Source: Deltaproteobacteria bacterium (GTDB lineage Bacteria > Desulfobacterota > Binatia > UBA12015). Taken from it: a stretch of 48,103 nt of DNA. Shown here piece by piece: positions 7,949 through 16,935 of the stretch. The number at the start of each line of letters is the position of its first letter. The first letter of the stretch is position 1. The position numbers and the translations under genes were made by a program. The stretch is from positions 1 through 48,103 of the forward strand of contig VGTG01000024.1 in NCBI GenBank assembly GCA_016874795.1, in the 5' to 3' direction. The notes under the pieces are model-generated. The model was not told the DNA's origin. It saw nothing but the letters and a program-made list of their open reading frames with translations, and ran no database searches.

Positions 7949-9595
7949 TCAGGCGCGGGCTTCGCCGCCGCGGACTTCCTTCTTGATGCGCTGGATGTGG
8001 CCGCGGCCGAGGCCCTTCACCTCGCAGCCGAGCTCGAAGTAGCGGCGGATCTGGTCGTCGCCGAGGATTCCGAAGCAGTCGATCACCGCGAGCGGGCCGC
8101 CCGCCATCTTCACGACCTCTTCCGGCGTGAGCTTCAGGTAGGGCTCGTGCGGGACCGCAAGAACGAGCGCCTCGACGCCGTCGAGGGCCTTCGCGAGATC
8201 CTGCTCGACGCGGAGCTCCGTCAGGTGCTTCTGGTTCCGGAAGAAGCGCGCGAGCGAATGCCCCGGCGACGGGTAGGTGTCCTGCTGCTCGAATTCGAAC
8301 CAGTGCTCGACGTACGGGTCGTGCACGCGGATGTCGGCGCCCATCTCCGTCAGACGGCGGACGACGACCTCCGATCCGGAGTAACGCGTGTCGCCGACGT
8401 CCTGGCGATAGCTCGCGCCGCAGATCAGCACCTCGGCGCTCGCGATGTAGCGTCCCATGTTGCGGAGCGCGTCGCGCGTCAGCGTCGCGACGTGCAGCCC
8501 GCGTGTGTCGTTGATGTCGATGGCGGTGGTGCTCATCTTGAACACCTCGTCGCCGTCGTCGAACCCGAGGATGTGCTTGTACGCCCAGTAGCCGAGGCCG
8601 CCGTCCTTCGGGAGGCAGTAGCCGCCGATGCCCGGGCCCGGGAAGATGATGTTGCTGTGCGTCGGACGGACCTTGATCGCGCCGATCACTTTCACGAGGT
8701 CGACGCCGTTCCGCTCGCAGAAGAGGCTCCACTCGTTCAGGAACGCGAGCGTCGTCGCCCGGTACGAGTTCTCGACGATCTTCGCGGTCTCCGACTCGAT
8801 CGGACGGTCCATCACGGTCAGCGGGAACTTCTTCGTGTTGAGGACCTCGGTCAGGAACTTGACGACGCGCGTCCGCGCCGTCTCGTCGCAGCCGCTGCAG
8901 ACGCGCCAGAAGTCGCGGATGCTCGCGACGTACTCGCGTCCCGGCATCACGCGCTCGTAGCTGTGCGCGAGGAGCGGCACCGCGTCGATCCCACGGCGCG
9001 CGAATGCCTTCTGCAGGATCGGCCACGCGACGAACTCCGTCGTGCCCGGCGCGACCGTCGTCTCGATCAGCGTCAAGCAGTTCGGGCCGACGCGGTCACC
9101 GATCGTCCGCATCGTCGCCTCGAGGGCGGCCATCTCGACCTCGCCGGAGCGCATGTGGCCGAGATCGTTCTTCGAGTAGTCGCACTGCACGTCGACGACG
9201 ACGCAGTCGGCGAGCTTGAGACAGTCGCTGTTGTAGGTCGCGATGAGCGTCTTCTTCTGAAGGACGCATCGCTCGATCATCGGGTCGACCTCGGGGTCCT
9301 CCGCCTTCACCGGAGAGATCCCGCGGTTCAGCATCGGGATCTTCCAGTAGCTGCGCGTGCTCGGTCTCTGGCACCCGATGACGAACTTGCTCGGGCGGCC
9401 GCTCTCGTCCGTGGTGTCGGCGATGATCGCGGCCATGACCGCGCCGACGAAGCCGACGCCCATGACGACGACGATCTCCTTCCCCTCCTTGCGGGCGGCT
9501 TCGACCAGCTTCTCGATGCGCTGGTACTCGGCGGCGTACTCTCCGTCGGACGGCAGAGGGAAAGACTCTCCTGCTGGGTTGATCGACACTTCCAC
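7949..9595 (-). CDS. Nucleotide-sugar dehydrogenase (UDP-glucose/GDP-mannose dehydrogenase family)
   Basis: 548 aa from a GTG start at 9595, chosen because aggaaggaga lies just upstream; the frame is open further but lacks a better site. An N-terminal extension of about 40 residues precedes the NAD-binding motif GVGFVG (46-51). The family signatures are IETTVAPGTT (about 177-186), a central domain with SETAKIVENSYRA, and the catalytic cysteine in GPGIGGYCLPKD (Cys about 327). The C-terminal domain has CGASYRQDVGDTRYSGS. It oxidises a nucleotide hexose at C6 to a uronate, supplying activated sugar acid. At 548 aa it is about 100 residues longer than usual. Transcribed towards the glycosyltransferases, it probably provides one of their donors; the exact sugar is not determined. 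Confidence 0.87.
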   Translation of the reverse strand: MEVSINPAGESFPLPSDGEYAAEYQRIEKLVEAARKEGKEIVVVMGVGFVGAVMAAIIADTTDESGRPSKFVIGCQRPSTRSYWKIPMLNRGISPVKAEDPEVDPMIERCVLQKKTLIATYNSDCLKLADCVVVDVQCDYSKNDLGHMRSGEVEMAALEATMRTIGDRVGPNCLTLIETTVAPGTTEFVAWPILQKAFARRGIDAVPLLAHSYERVMPGREYVASIRDFWRVCSGCDETARTRVVKFLTEVLNTKKFPLTVMDRPIESETAKIVENSYRATTLAFLNEWSLFCERNGVDLVKVIGAIKVRPTHSNIIFPGPGIGGYCLPKDGGLGYWAYKHILGFDDGDEVFKMSTTAIDINDTRGLHVATLTRDALRNMGRYIASAEVLICGASYRQDVGDTRYSGSEVVVRRLTEMGADIRVHDPYVEHWFEFEQQDTYPSPGHSLARFFRNQKHLTELRVEQDLAKALDGVEALVLAVPHEPYLKLTPEEVVKMAGGPLAVIDCFGILGDDQIRRYFELGCEVKGLGRGHIQRIKKEVRGGEARA

Positions 9596-9750
9596 GGGCA
9601 ATCTCCTTCCTGGGAGCACGTCAGGACGCGGCCGGGACGGGCCGCTGCCCCCCCCGAGCGGGGGCGAGGTCGGGCGCAAATTCTAGGTGGACGCAACGAG
9701 GCCGGTCAAGGAAGAAACCGGCCTCTGTAAGGAGCGGTCGGGTCGGTCCG

Positions 9751-10626
9751 CTAGGCGGTCTGGCCCCGCAGCGCCGCGATGCGCTCGTCGAGCGGCGGAT
9801 GGCTCATGAAGAGGCGGCCCCAGCCGCTCGGCGCTCCCGAGATGCCGAAAGCGGCGAGCGACTCGGGAAGAGGCTCGGGATGGTTCGTCTTCAGGGCCTC
9901 GAGCGCGGCGATCATGCGGTCTCTACCGGCGAGGGTCGCGCCGCCTGCGTCCGCGCGGAACTCGCGCTGCCGCGAGAACCACATCACGATCATGCTCGCG
10001 AGGATGCCGAAGACGATCTGCGCCACGATCACCGTGATGTAGTAGCCGGGGCCCACGTCGCGCTCGGTGCGGAACACGGTCCGGTCGACGACGTAGCCGA
10101 CGACGCGCGCGAGGAACATGACGAACGTGTTCACGACGCCCTGGATCAGCGCGAGCGTCACCATGTCTCCGTTCGCGACGTGCGTGATCTCGTGGCCGAG
10201 CACCGCTTCGATCTCGTCCTTGTCCATCCGGCGAAGGAGGCCCGTACTGACGGCGACGAGCGCGCTGTCGCGCCGGGCACCGGTCGCGAACGCGTTCGGC
10301 TGCGCGGACTCGAAGACCGCGACCTCGGGCATGCCGATGCCGGCGCTGCGCGCGAGCTTCCGCACCGTCTCGACGAGCCACTGTGCAGTCGGGTCGCGGG
10401 AGTCGGTGATGACCTGGGCGCCGGTCGACTTCTTCGCCAGCCACTTCGAGATGGCGAGCGAGAGGAATGAGCCGCCCATGCCGAAGACCGCGCAGAAGAC
10501 CAGGAGCTGGCCCAGGTTCAGGCCTTGCTGCGTGAGATAGCCGTCGACGCCGAGCAGGCTCAGCACGACGCTCAGCACGAGCATGATGGCGATGTTGGTC
10601 GCCAGGAACAGAACGATTCGCTTCAT
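9751..10626 (-). CDS. htpX: Membrane zinc metalloprotease HtpX
   Basis: A 291-residue M48B protease of normal length. Two N-terminal membrane segments (about 4-26 and 36-58) are followed by [11 protein letters not shown], the zinc motif HEITH (145-149), two further hydrophobic segments (about 158-180 and 195-217) and the third ligand in [12 protein letters not shown] (Glu222). It ends with [13 protein letters not shown], characteristic of HtpX. It degrades misfolded membrane proteins at the cytoplasmic face. It is monocistronic; the phosphodiesterase-like gene diverges from it. The stop is TAG. Confidence 0.94.
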   Translation of the reverse strand: MKRIVLFLATNIAIMLVLSVVLSLLGVDGYLTQQGLNLGQLLVFCAVFGMGGSFLSLAISKWLAKKSTGAQVITDSRDPTAQWLVETVRKLARSAGIGMPEVAVFESAQPNAFATGARRDSALVAVSTGLLRRMDKDEIEAVLGHEITHVANGDMVTLALIQGVVNTFVMFLARVVGYVVDRTVFRTERDVGPGYYITVIVAQIVFGILASMIVMWFSRQREFRADAGGATLAGRDRMIAALEALKTNHPEPLPESLAAFGISGAPSGWGRLFMSHPPLDERIAALRGQTA

Positions 10627-10716
10627 CGATCCCCTCTAGGATGTCTCTCGGCCGCGGGCCGAGAGGAACAGCCTCCAGAGCTACACGGTTTTCCGAGGCC
10701 GTGCGAGCCGGCCCGG

Positions 10717-12135
10717 ATGTCGTACGATCGTGACGACGGCGGCCTTGAGCAGGCAGGCGATTTCGACGATGAAGCGCGCGTGCGGAAAGGAAGAGCCCTG
10801 GCGGGAACGGCCGTCCTCCTGATCGCGGCGCCGGTCGCGCTGCTCCTCGCGACGGGAGCCGAGCATCCCGCCGAGCACGCCTGGCCGCCGCCCGTCGAGG
10901 CACCGGCCGAGCTCGCTTCGTCGCCGACCGTTGCCCGCTCGGCAGGCAAGAGGACGGTCGTCGTGCTGCTCTTCGACGGCCTCGCTCCCGCGATGGTGGA
11001 GGGAGCCGAGACGCCGACTCTCGATCGCCTCGCGCGCGAGGGTGCCTGGACCGACGCGATGGTGCCGCCGTTCCCGAGCGTCTCGCTGATCGGCGGCTTC
11101 ACGATCAGCACCGGCTGCTGGCCGGAGCGCCACGGCATCGTGACCAATCGATTCTTCGATCCCGGGAAGGGCTTCTACGATCACTCGAAGGACGACGACT
11201 GGGTCGTCGAATGCGAGCAGCTCCACGAAATCGCGGAGCGGCAAGGCGTACGCGCGGCGACGCTCGGCTGGTACGGCGAAGTCTCCGCGAGCCACGGCAA
11301 GCGCGCACGCATCGTCGAGTGGGCGGCGAGTTGGGACGAGTACCCGAGCGACGCCGGCCGTGCGGAGCAGGTTGCGCAGCTCCTCGCCTTGCCGGTGGAA
11401 GAGAGGCCGCAGCTCATCCTCGCCTACTTCAAGGGTCCGGACGGCGCGGCGCACTTCCTCGGGGTGGACGCGCCGGAGACGCGTGCCGCGGTCGAGGAAG
11501 CGGATCGCGCGGTCGGACGCGTCGTCGATGCGCTCGAGAAGAACGGTCTCGCGGGCGAGACGACGCTGATCGTGACGACGGACCACGGCATGGTGCCGAT
11601 CCATCACCTCGTGAACCTCGACTACATTCTCCGCGATCTCGACATCGAAGCGCGGATGCTCGCGACGGGGACGACGGGGTTCGTCTATCTCGACGATCCG
11701 ACGAAGCGCGACGAGGCGATCGCGAGGCTCTCCGCGTACGCCGAGGTCTTCGACGTGTTCCCGACGGATGCGCAGCCCGAGTGGTCGCACCTCGGGAACG
11801 GTCCACGCGTCGGCGACCTCATCGTGTCTGCGAAGCCCGGCTACGCGATCGAGGATCGCGGCCAGTGGCCTTGGTACTTCCGTTGGCTCGCATGGACGGG
11901 CCCTGCGGTCTACGACGCGAGCGCCTCGCTCCGGGCTTCGCACGGCTATCCGCCGGGCACGGCACCCGTGAACGGCGTGCTCTACGCGTGGGGCGACGGA
12001 GTTCGGCCGGGCGAGAAGGTCGAGGAGGTGCGCGCGATCGACGTGCATCCGACGGTCGCAGCCCTCCTCGGCATCGCGCCGGGAGAGCCCGTCGACGGCG
12101 TGGTCGCTCGCGGCCTGCTGGCCGACGACGCGTGA
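10717..12135 (+). CDS. Secreted alkaline-phosphatase-superfamily phosphodiesterase/pyrophosphatase
   Basis: 472 aa from ATG 10717; a GTG at 10780 (MRKGRALAG...) gives a cleaner signal-like N-terminus and is a plausible alternative start, and neither has a strong ribosome site. A hydrophobic segment (about 29-46) suggests export or anchoring. The NPP-type core shows VVVLLFDGL (metal Asp87), FPSVSLIGGFT with a Ser nucleophile position (Thr in many relatives), GCWPERHGIVTN, and later TTDHGMVPIHH with the metal Asp and His. The C-terminus has the AIDVHPTVAALLG wording typical of the family. Likely role: hydrolysis of phosphodiester or pyrophosphate bonds outside the cytoplasm; the substrate is unknown. 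Confidence 0.82.
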   Translation: MSYDRDDGGLEQAGDFDDEARVRKGRALAGTAVLLIAAPVALLLATGAEHPAEHAWPPPVEAPAELASSPTVARSAGKRTVVVLLFDGLAPAMVEGAETPTLDRLAREGAWTDAMVPPFPSVSLIGGFTISTGCWPERHGIVTNRFFDPGKGFYDHSKDDDWVVECEQLHEIAERQGVRAATLGWYGEVSASHGKRARIVEWAASWDEYPSDAGRAEQVAQLLALPVEERPQLILAYFKGPDGAAHFLGVDAPETRAAVEEADRAVGRVVDALEKNGLAGETTLIVTTDHGMVPIHHLVNLDYILRDLDIEARMLATGTTGFVYLDDPTKRDEAIARLSAYAEVFDVFPTDAQPEWSHLGNGPRVGDLIVSAKPGYAIEDRGQWPWYFRWLAWTGPAVYDASASLRASHGYPPGTAPVNGVLYAWGDGVRPGEKVEEVRAIDVHPTVAALLGIAPGEPVDGVVARGLLADDA

Positions 12136-12144
12136 GGCACGCGT

Positions 12145-12482
12145 CTATCGCAGCAGATTCACCGGCTCTTCGATGAACGCTCGAGCGCAGCTCCCCGTTT
12201 GCCCCGGCGTCGGCGTGGGCCCCGGAGCCTCCGGGAGACGAATCTGCGTCCGGAACGAGAACGCGAACGTGACGTCCGCGCAGGCGCCGAAGTCGCTGTC
12301 GACGTGGATCTCGCAGAGACGGTTCGGATCGAACGGGAGGTCGCTCGGCCCGGCTCCCGGATTCAGGGGCATGTCGGCGTCGAGGATCATCGTGACCTTG
12401 GTCGGGTCGTCGTAGCTGACGAACGCGAAGCGTCGGTAATGTCCGCCTTCTGATCGAGCGCCTTCAGCGGCGCCCGTTTCAA
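12145..12482 (-). pseudogene. DUF4331-like remnant, frameshifted and truncated
   Basis: The segment begins at a possible TTG (12482) overlapping the upstream dehydrogenase stop and reads KALDQKADITDA. After one lost base near 12432 it continues as FAFVSYDDPTKVTMILD, LPFDPNRLCEIHVDSD and DVTFAFSFRTQIRLPE. This ADITD-AF-DDP pattern and the later F-x-F-R-T-x-I motif are the start of DUF4331 proteins, secreted proteins of unknown function. Normal members run on well past the R-T-x-I-R-L-P-E motif; here an unrelated proline-rich end stops at 12145. With both a frameshift and a missing C-terminal part I treat it as a remnant. Confidence 0.6.
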
Positions 12483-13483
12483 CTGCTTCCTGCGGTCCGA
12501 TGCACCTCGTTCTCGAGCGGCTCGCCTCGTTCGAGGCGCTCGAGGTTCCGGAAGAAGATCGCCGACTGCCGCCCGACGTTGCCGGCCGAGGGCGACGAGT
12601 CGTGTGGCGACACGACCACGTTCGGCAGCTCCCAGAGCGGCGAATCCGGCGGCAAGGGCTCGACCTCGAACACGTCGAGATAGGCGCCCGCAAGCTTTCC
12701 CAGGCGCAAGGCTTCGATCAGAGCCGCCTGGTCGACGATGCCGCCGCGCGCGACGTTGATCAGGTGCGCTCCGCGCGGAAGGAGCGATAGGCGATCGCGA
12801 TCGATCCACCCGATCGTCTCTTCGGTGAGCGGACAGGCGAGCACCAGCCAATCGGTCTCCGGCAGGAGGGCGGTGAGCTCCGCCGGTGCGCGTACGTCAT
12901 CGACCGGATCCTCGGGCGAGCGCGCGCTCCGGCGGACGCCGACGACACGAAGCCCGATCGCGCGCGCGAGCCGCGCGATCTCCCGGCCGATCGCGCCGAG
13001 ACCGACGACGACCATCGTCTGCCCGGCGAGGTCGGGTGGCGGCGAGCGCAGGTTCGTCGGCTCCCACGCATGTCGACGCTGCGCGTCCCACCACTGCGTC
13101 ATGCCGCGCGCGAGGGCGAGCATTCCTCCGATCGCGCTCTGTGCGATCGGTGCGGCGCTCGCGCCCGAGGACGTCGTCAAGCGCACGCCGCGCTCGAGCA
13201 AGCGGGCGAAGATCGGGGCGTCGGTTCCCGCGTTGGGCAGGTGCATCCAGCGAAGGTTCGGAGCGCGCATCGCGGCGCCGAAGAACGAGCGCGTCAGGAG
13301 AGGGTCCGCGGTGAAGTCGCCCGGGAAGAACGCGATGTCGACGCCGCCGAGCGCTTCCTCCAACAAATGCTCTCCCGGAGCGACCTCGAAGACGTCCCAG
13401 GTGCGGCCGATCGCTCGCCGTCGCCGCGCGAGCTCGGCGCGGAGGTCGGCGGCGAAGCGGCTCGTCGTGAGGAGGCTCGGCAT
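12479..13483 (-). CDS. D-2-hydroxyacid dehydrogenase (NAD-dependent)
   Basis: 334 aa from ATG 13483. The nucleotide domain shows VVVGLGAIGREIA (about 158-170), and the catalytic triad is present: Arg246 in NVARGG, Glu275 in DVFEVEPLP and His294 in SPHDSS. It reduces 2-keto acids to D-2-hydroxy acids or the reverse; members act on glyoxylate, hydroxypyruvate or phosphoglycerate, and the specificity cannot be read here. The length is normal and no regulatory ACT domain is present, so it is not a standard SerA. It is followed by the DUF4331 remnant in the same direction. Confidence 0.88.
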   Translation of the reverse strand: MPSLLTTSRFAADLRAELARRRRAIGRTWDVFEVAPGEHLLEEALGGVDIAFFPGDFTADPLLTRSFFGAAMRAPNLRWMHLPNAGTDAPIFARLLERGVRLTTSSGASAAPIAQSAIGGMLALARGMTQWWDAQRRHAWEPTNLRSPPPDLAGQTMVVVGLGAIGREIARLARAIGLRVVGVRRSARSPEDPVDDVRAPAELTALLPETDWLVLACPLTEETIGWIDRDRLSLLPRGAHLINVARGGIVDQAALIEALRLGKLAGAYLDVFEVEPLPPDSPLWELPNVVVSPHDSSPSAGNVGRQSAIFFRNLERLERGEPLENEVHRTAGSS

Positions 13484-13569
13484 CCTCCCCGCGGGTTCGC
13501 AGACGGCTCGGGGCCGCGCAAACGGCGTCCGCCTCTCGACAGCGGCCGTTCGGGGCGCGAAGGTGCGCC

Positions 13570-13719
13570 ATGAGCAAGGGTGTGGTGCTCCTCGCGATCG
13601 TGACGCTCGTCCTCACGCTCGCGTTCTTCCTGCTGGTGCGGCCGCTCGTCACCGCGGTGCCGCGCTCGGTGCCCCCCTCGGCGCCGCCTAGCGCAGCGGG
13701 AACACCATCGGGATCGTGA
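13570..13719 (+). CDS. Possible small single-pass membrane protein
   Basis: A 49-residue frame, ATG 13570 to TGA 13717-13719, with a weak site (gaagg) 6 bp upstream. MSKGVVLLAIVTLVLTLAFFLLV is one strong hydrophobic helix (about 5-27), followed by a Pro/Ser-rich tail. It overlaps the end of the convergent transporter gene by 32 bp, which lowers confidence. I do not recognise the family. Confidence 0.35.
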   Translation: MSKGVVLLAIVTLVLTLAFFLLVRPLVTAVPRSVPPSAPPSAAGTPSGS

Positions 13720-15481
13720 CCATCGCGATCGCCCAGCAGATCAGGTCCATCGGAATGCCGATCCGGAGGAAATCGGTGAACCGGTAGCCGCCCGGCCCGT
13801 ACACCATCATGTGTGTCTGGTAGCCGAGAGGCGTCGCGAACCCGAGCGATCCGGCGACGGTGACCGCGGCGACGAACGGCATGTAGCCGATGCCGAGATC
13901 CGCCGCGGTGTTGAGCGCGATCGGGAAGAGGAGGGACACCGCGGCGCTGTGCGAGATCAGCTCCGTCAAGAGGAGCGTCCCGCCGTAGATCGCGACGAGG
14001 CTCCACATCGGATCGCCGCCGGCCGCGGACGTCAGCGTCTTCGCGACGACCGCCGCGACGCCGGACTTCTCGACCGCCGCGCCGAGCGCGAACGCCGCCG
14101 CGACGGAGAGGATCACCTTCCACTCGACGCTCCGCCGCGCCATCGTGCTCGTGCAGCAGCGCGTGAGGATCATCGCGCCGGAGGCGAGCATCGCCGCCTT
14201 CAGCATGCCGAGGTCCGTGAAGCTCGCGGCGAGGATCATCCCGAGCAGGATGACCAGCGCCAGGTACGCCTTCTCGTGGCGGACCGGCGCGGAGTCCTCG
14301 ATGCGGCTCACGAGGTAGAAGTGGTGCGAGTTCCGCTGCTGCTCCGCGAACGACGGATCGGCCTCGACGAGCAGCGTGTCGCCGGTCTGCAAGACGATGT
14401 CGCCGATCTTCTTCTTCACGCGCTCGCCGCTTCGCGACACCGCGATCACGACCGCGTTGTAGACGGAGCGGAAGCGCCCGTCGCGGATCGTCTGCCCGAC
14501 GAGCGGGCAGTGGTGCGACACGACCGCTTCGACGAGGCAGCGGCGGGAGCGCGGTGCTTCGAGCTTGAAGATCTGGTTCGTCGCCGGCTGCAAGCCGCGG
14601 ATCTTCTGCAGGTCGACCACGGCCTCGATCACGCCGATGAACACGAGGCGGTCGCCGGCTTGCAGCACCTCGTGGGGCGAAACGGCCGGGATGAGGTCGC
14701 CGTCCCGGTCGATCTCGGCGAGGTACGTGTTCGGGAGCTGCCGCAGGCCGGCGGCCTCGATGGTCTTCCCGGCGAGCGGGCTCTTCGGCTCGACCAGCAT
14801 CTCGATCGAGTACTCGCGCGGGTCGCCGAACTGCTCCATCGCCGGACGGCGGTCCGGCAGGAGCCAGCGATTGAACGCGACGACGAAGAGCACGCCGGCG
14901 ATCGTGATCGGGATGCCCACCCAGGTGAGCTCGAACATGTGCATGCCGTGCCCCTTCGCGGAGATCAGCATGCCGTTCACGAGGAGGTTCGTCGCCGTCG
15001 AGATCATCGTCACGGTGCCGCTCAGCACGGCCGCGTAGCTGAGCGGGATCATCAGCTTGGAGACGGCGATGCGGTACTGCTTCGCCCAGTCGTTCACCGC
15101 GGGAAGGAACATCGCGACGACCGGCGTGTTGTTCATGAACGCGCTGACGAAGGTGACCGGGAACATCATCTTCATCAGAGCGCTCGTGACCGACTTCGGC
15201 CGGCTCAAGAACTTCTCCGTGATCATCGTGTTCGCGCCGGTGCCTTCGAGCCCGGCGACGACGACGTAGAGGACGGCGATGGTGACGATGCCCTCGTTCG
15301 CGAGCCCGGCGAGGGCTTCCTTCGCGTTCAGGACACCCGCGACGAGGAGGACCGTCACGGCGGCGGTCAGGACGACGTCGGTCGCGACGTCACGAACGAT
15401 CAGGATGATGAAGATGGCGCAGATGACGGCGATGGTGAACCAGCCGTCCCATCCGAGAGCCGCCCAGGTTGTAGCGTCCAT
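13688..15481 (-). CDS. SLC13/DASS-type transporter with two central RCK_C (TrkA-C) domains
   Basis: 597 aa from ATG 15481 behind gaggag. About five N-terminal membrane helices include FMNNTPVVAMFLP, the family's Asn-Thr re-entrant motif. The cytoplasmic middle (about 215-390) has two TrkA-C-like modules (PLAGKTIEAAGLRQLPNTYL ... LQAGDRLVFIG, then PLVGQTIRDGRF ... LQTGDTLLVEA). The second membrane half has LTELISHSAAVSLLFP, the matching second motif. Related proteins move anions such as sulfate or dicarboxylates, often with sodium; the RCK_C modules probably sense a small ligand. The substrate is unknown. The gene is preceded by 101 bp and a secreted-protein gene in the same orientation lies upstream. 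Confidence 0.9.
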   Translation of the reverse strand: MDATTWAALGWDGWFTIAVICAIFIILIVRDVATDVVLTAAVTVLLVAGVLNAKEALAGLANEGIVTIAVLYVVVAGLEGTGANTMITEKFLSRPKSVTSALMKMMFPVTFVSAFMNNTPVVAMFLPAVNDWAKQYRIAVSKLMIPLSYAAVLSGTVTMISTATNLLVNGMLISAKGHGMHMFELTWVGIPITIAGVLFVVAFNRWLLPDRRPAMEQFGDPREYSIEMLVEPKSPLAGKTIEAAGLRQLPNTYLAEIDRDGDLIPAVSPHEVLQAGDRLVFIGVIEAVVDLQKIRGLQPATNQIFKLEAPRSRRCLVEAVVSHHCPLVGQTIRDGRFRSVYNAVVIAVSRSGERVKKKIGDIVLQTGDTLLVEADPSFAEQQRNSHHFYLVSRIEDSAPVRHEKAYLALVILLGMILAASFTDLGMLKAAMLASGAMILTRCCTSTMARRSVEWKVILSVAAAFALGAAVEKSGVAAVVAKTLTSAAGGDPMWSLVAIYGGTLLLTELISHSAAVSLLFPIALNTAADLGIGYMPFVAAVTVAGSLGFATPLGYQTHMMVYGPGGYRFTDFLRIGIPMDLICWAIAMVTIPMVFPLR

Positions 15482-15582
15482 GGTGCAGTGACTCCTCGCG
15501 TCGACGCGTCGGAGCGGCGGCGCGGCGTTGCGCGCGCCGGGTTGGAAACCGCCCCGCGGAGGGGCGTTCTACGGAGAAGCGG

Positions 15583-15948
15583 CTAGCTGCTCGGCGTGAG
15601 GTCGCCTCCGAGCGGCGTCTTGACGAACTGCTGCGCCGGGAGCAGGAAGCGATCGCGCGACTCTGGCTCGAGGTCGCCGGGGATCGTGATCGGCAGCGCG
15701 AGTACATAGAAGGCCGTGCCGGCGATCGTCGCCATGAGGAGCGTCGGGCGTCCGATCAGGAGATCGGTGATGATCCCGGCTGCCGTCGGCGACGTCGTCT
15801 CCGTCGTCGTGGCCTCGGCCGATGGAGCGGTCGTCTCCTCGGTGATGATCTCCTCCTGCACGACCTCGTCGGCCCAGGCGGGAGCGGCGGAAGCGGCGAG
15901 AGTCGTGGCGGCGACGGCTGCGGCGAGAGACCTCGGAAGACGCATCAT
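15583..15948 (-). CDS. Small exported or membrane protein, unknown function
   Basis: 121 aa from ATG 15948 (a second ATG follows directly), with ggagaag upstream. The N-terminal signal peptide MMRLPRSLAAAVAATTLAASAAPAWA ends in an A-W-A cleavage motif. A Thr/Glu-rich linker follows (about 28-58). A hydrophobic segment (about 66-88, RPTLLMATIAGTAFYVLALP) leads to a tail ending FVKTPLGGDL. Short proteins with 'RP..L.AT..G...F...LP' and a 'P.GD' tail are common hypothetical proteins in proteobacteria; no function is known to me. Confidence 0.72.
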   Translation of the reverse strand: MMRLPRSLAAAVAATTLAASAAPAWADEVVQEEIITEETTAPSAEATTTETTSPTAAGIITDLLIGRPTLLMATIAGTAFYVLALPITIPGDLEPESRDRFLLPAQQFVKTPLGGDLTPSS

Positions 15949-16029
15949 GAGTGCTTCTCCTCTTCGGAAAACGACACCTGGACGCCGTGTATCCCAGGAA
16001 CGCCCACCTCTCGCAAGACGGAGGCGAGG

Positions 16030-16875
16030 TCATTGCGCGAGGCGGTAGGCGTCTCCGTCGCGAACGATGCGACCGGCGGTGGGCGCCGCGAAGTGGGTCC
16101 CGATCACCAGGACCGGGCGGTCGGCGCAGCCTTCGAGGAAGGCGCGCCGCGTCACGCGGCTCCGGTCGGGATCGGTGTCGGCGGCGCTCGACCAATCCGG
16201 ACGGGCGATCTGGCAGGGGTGGTGGATCATGTCGCCGGTGATCGCCGCCTCCTCGCCGGCGGAGCGGATGCGGACGCTGACGTGTCCGGGAGTGTGGCCC
16301 GGAGTCGGCTCGAGCGAGATCTCGTCGCTCACGCGATGGTCCGTCTCGACGAGGTCGGCGAGCCCGGCGTCGAGGATCGGCCGGACGGAGTCGGTGATCA
16401 CCGGGCCGATCGTCTCCGGCTCGTCCTTCCAATGCTCCCACTCGATCCGAGAGAAGAGGTAGCGGGCGTTCGGGAACGTCGGGACGAACCGGTCCCCCTC
16501 GCGCATCGTGTTCCAGCCCACGTGGTCGACGTGCATGTGCGTGCAGAGGACCGTGTCGATCGACTCGCGCGGGCTCCCGGACGCGGCGAGGTCCGCGAGG
16601 AAGGGCCCGGAGCGGAGGCTCCAGGCGCGGATCGCACGTTCCTTGCCGTTGCCGAGGCAGGTGTCGACGAGGATCCGCCGGCCCGGGGACTCGACGACGA
16701 GCGAGTGGATGCTCAGCACGAGCTCGCCCGCCTCGCCGAGGTAGTGCGGCCGGAGCCAGGGGATGCCGGCGACGGCTTCGGGCGTCGCCATCGGCAGGAC
16801 GAGCGCGCCGATCTTCGTGTCCGTCTCGTCGACGACGCGCGTGATCGTCACGTTCCCGACGCGCCAGCGCAGCAC
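16030..16875 (-). CDS. Metallo-beta-lactamase-fold hydrolase
   Basis: 281 aa from ATG 16875. It has the zinc motif H-x-H-x-D-H (THMHVDHVGW, His113-His118), PTPGHTPGH with the third-metal-ligand His, TGDMIHHP with the bridging Asp, and a final GTHFAAP His. This arrangement is that of the lactonase, arylsulfatase-like and parathion-hydrolase-like MBL proteins, not of true beta-lactamases. No signal peptide is visible, so it acts in the cytoplasm. Catabolic neighbours suggest ester or lactone hydrolysis; the substrate is undefined. It is divergent from the ion-channel gene with only 60 bp between. Confidence 0.88.
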   Translation of the reverse strand: MLRWRVGNVTITRVVDETDTKIGALVLPMATPEAVAGIPWLRPHYLGEAGELVLSIHSLVVESPGRRILVDTCLGNGKERAIRAWSLRSGPFLADLAASGSPRESIDTVLCTHMHVDHVGWNTMREGDRFVPTFPNARYLFSRIEWEHWKDEPETIGPVITDSVRPILDAGLADLVETDHRVSDEISLEPTPGHTPGHVSVRIRSAGEEAAITGDMIHHPCQIARPDWSSAADTDPDRSRVTRRAFLEGCADRPVLVIGTHFAAPTAGRIVRDGDAYRLAQ

Positions 16876-16935
16876 ACGGCCTCCCTACTGCGATCGGTCC
16901 GCGGGCGCCAGGCTTCCCGGAGGTGCTGCGTTCGC

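Noticed and set aside
16030-16875. Beta-lactamase
   Set aside because: The metal motif is generic to the MBL fold; there is no signal peptide and the arrangement is that of lactonase or ester-hydrolase relatives.
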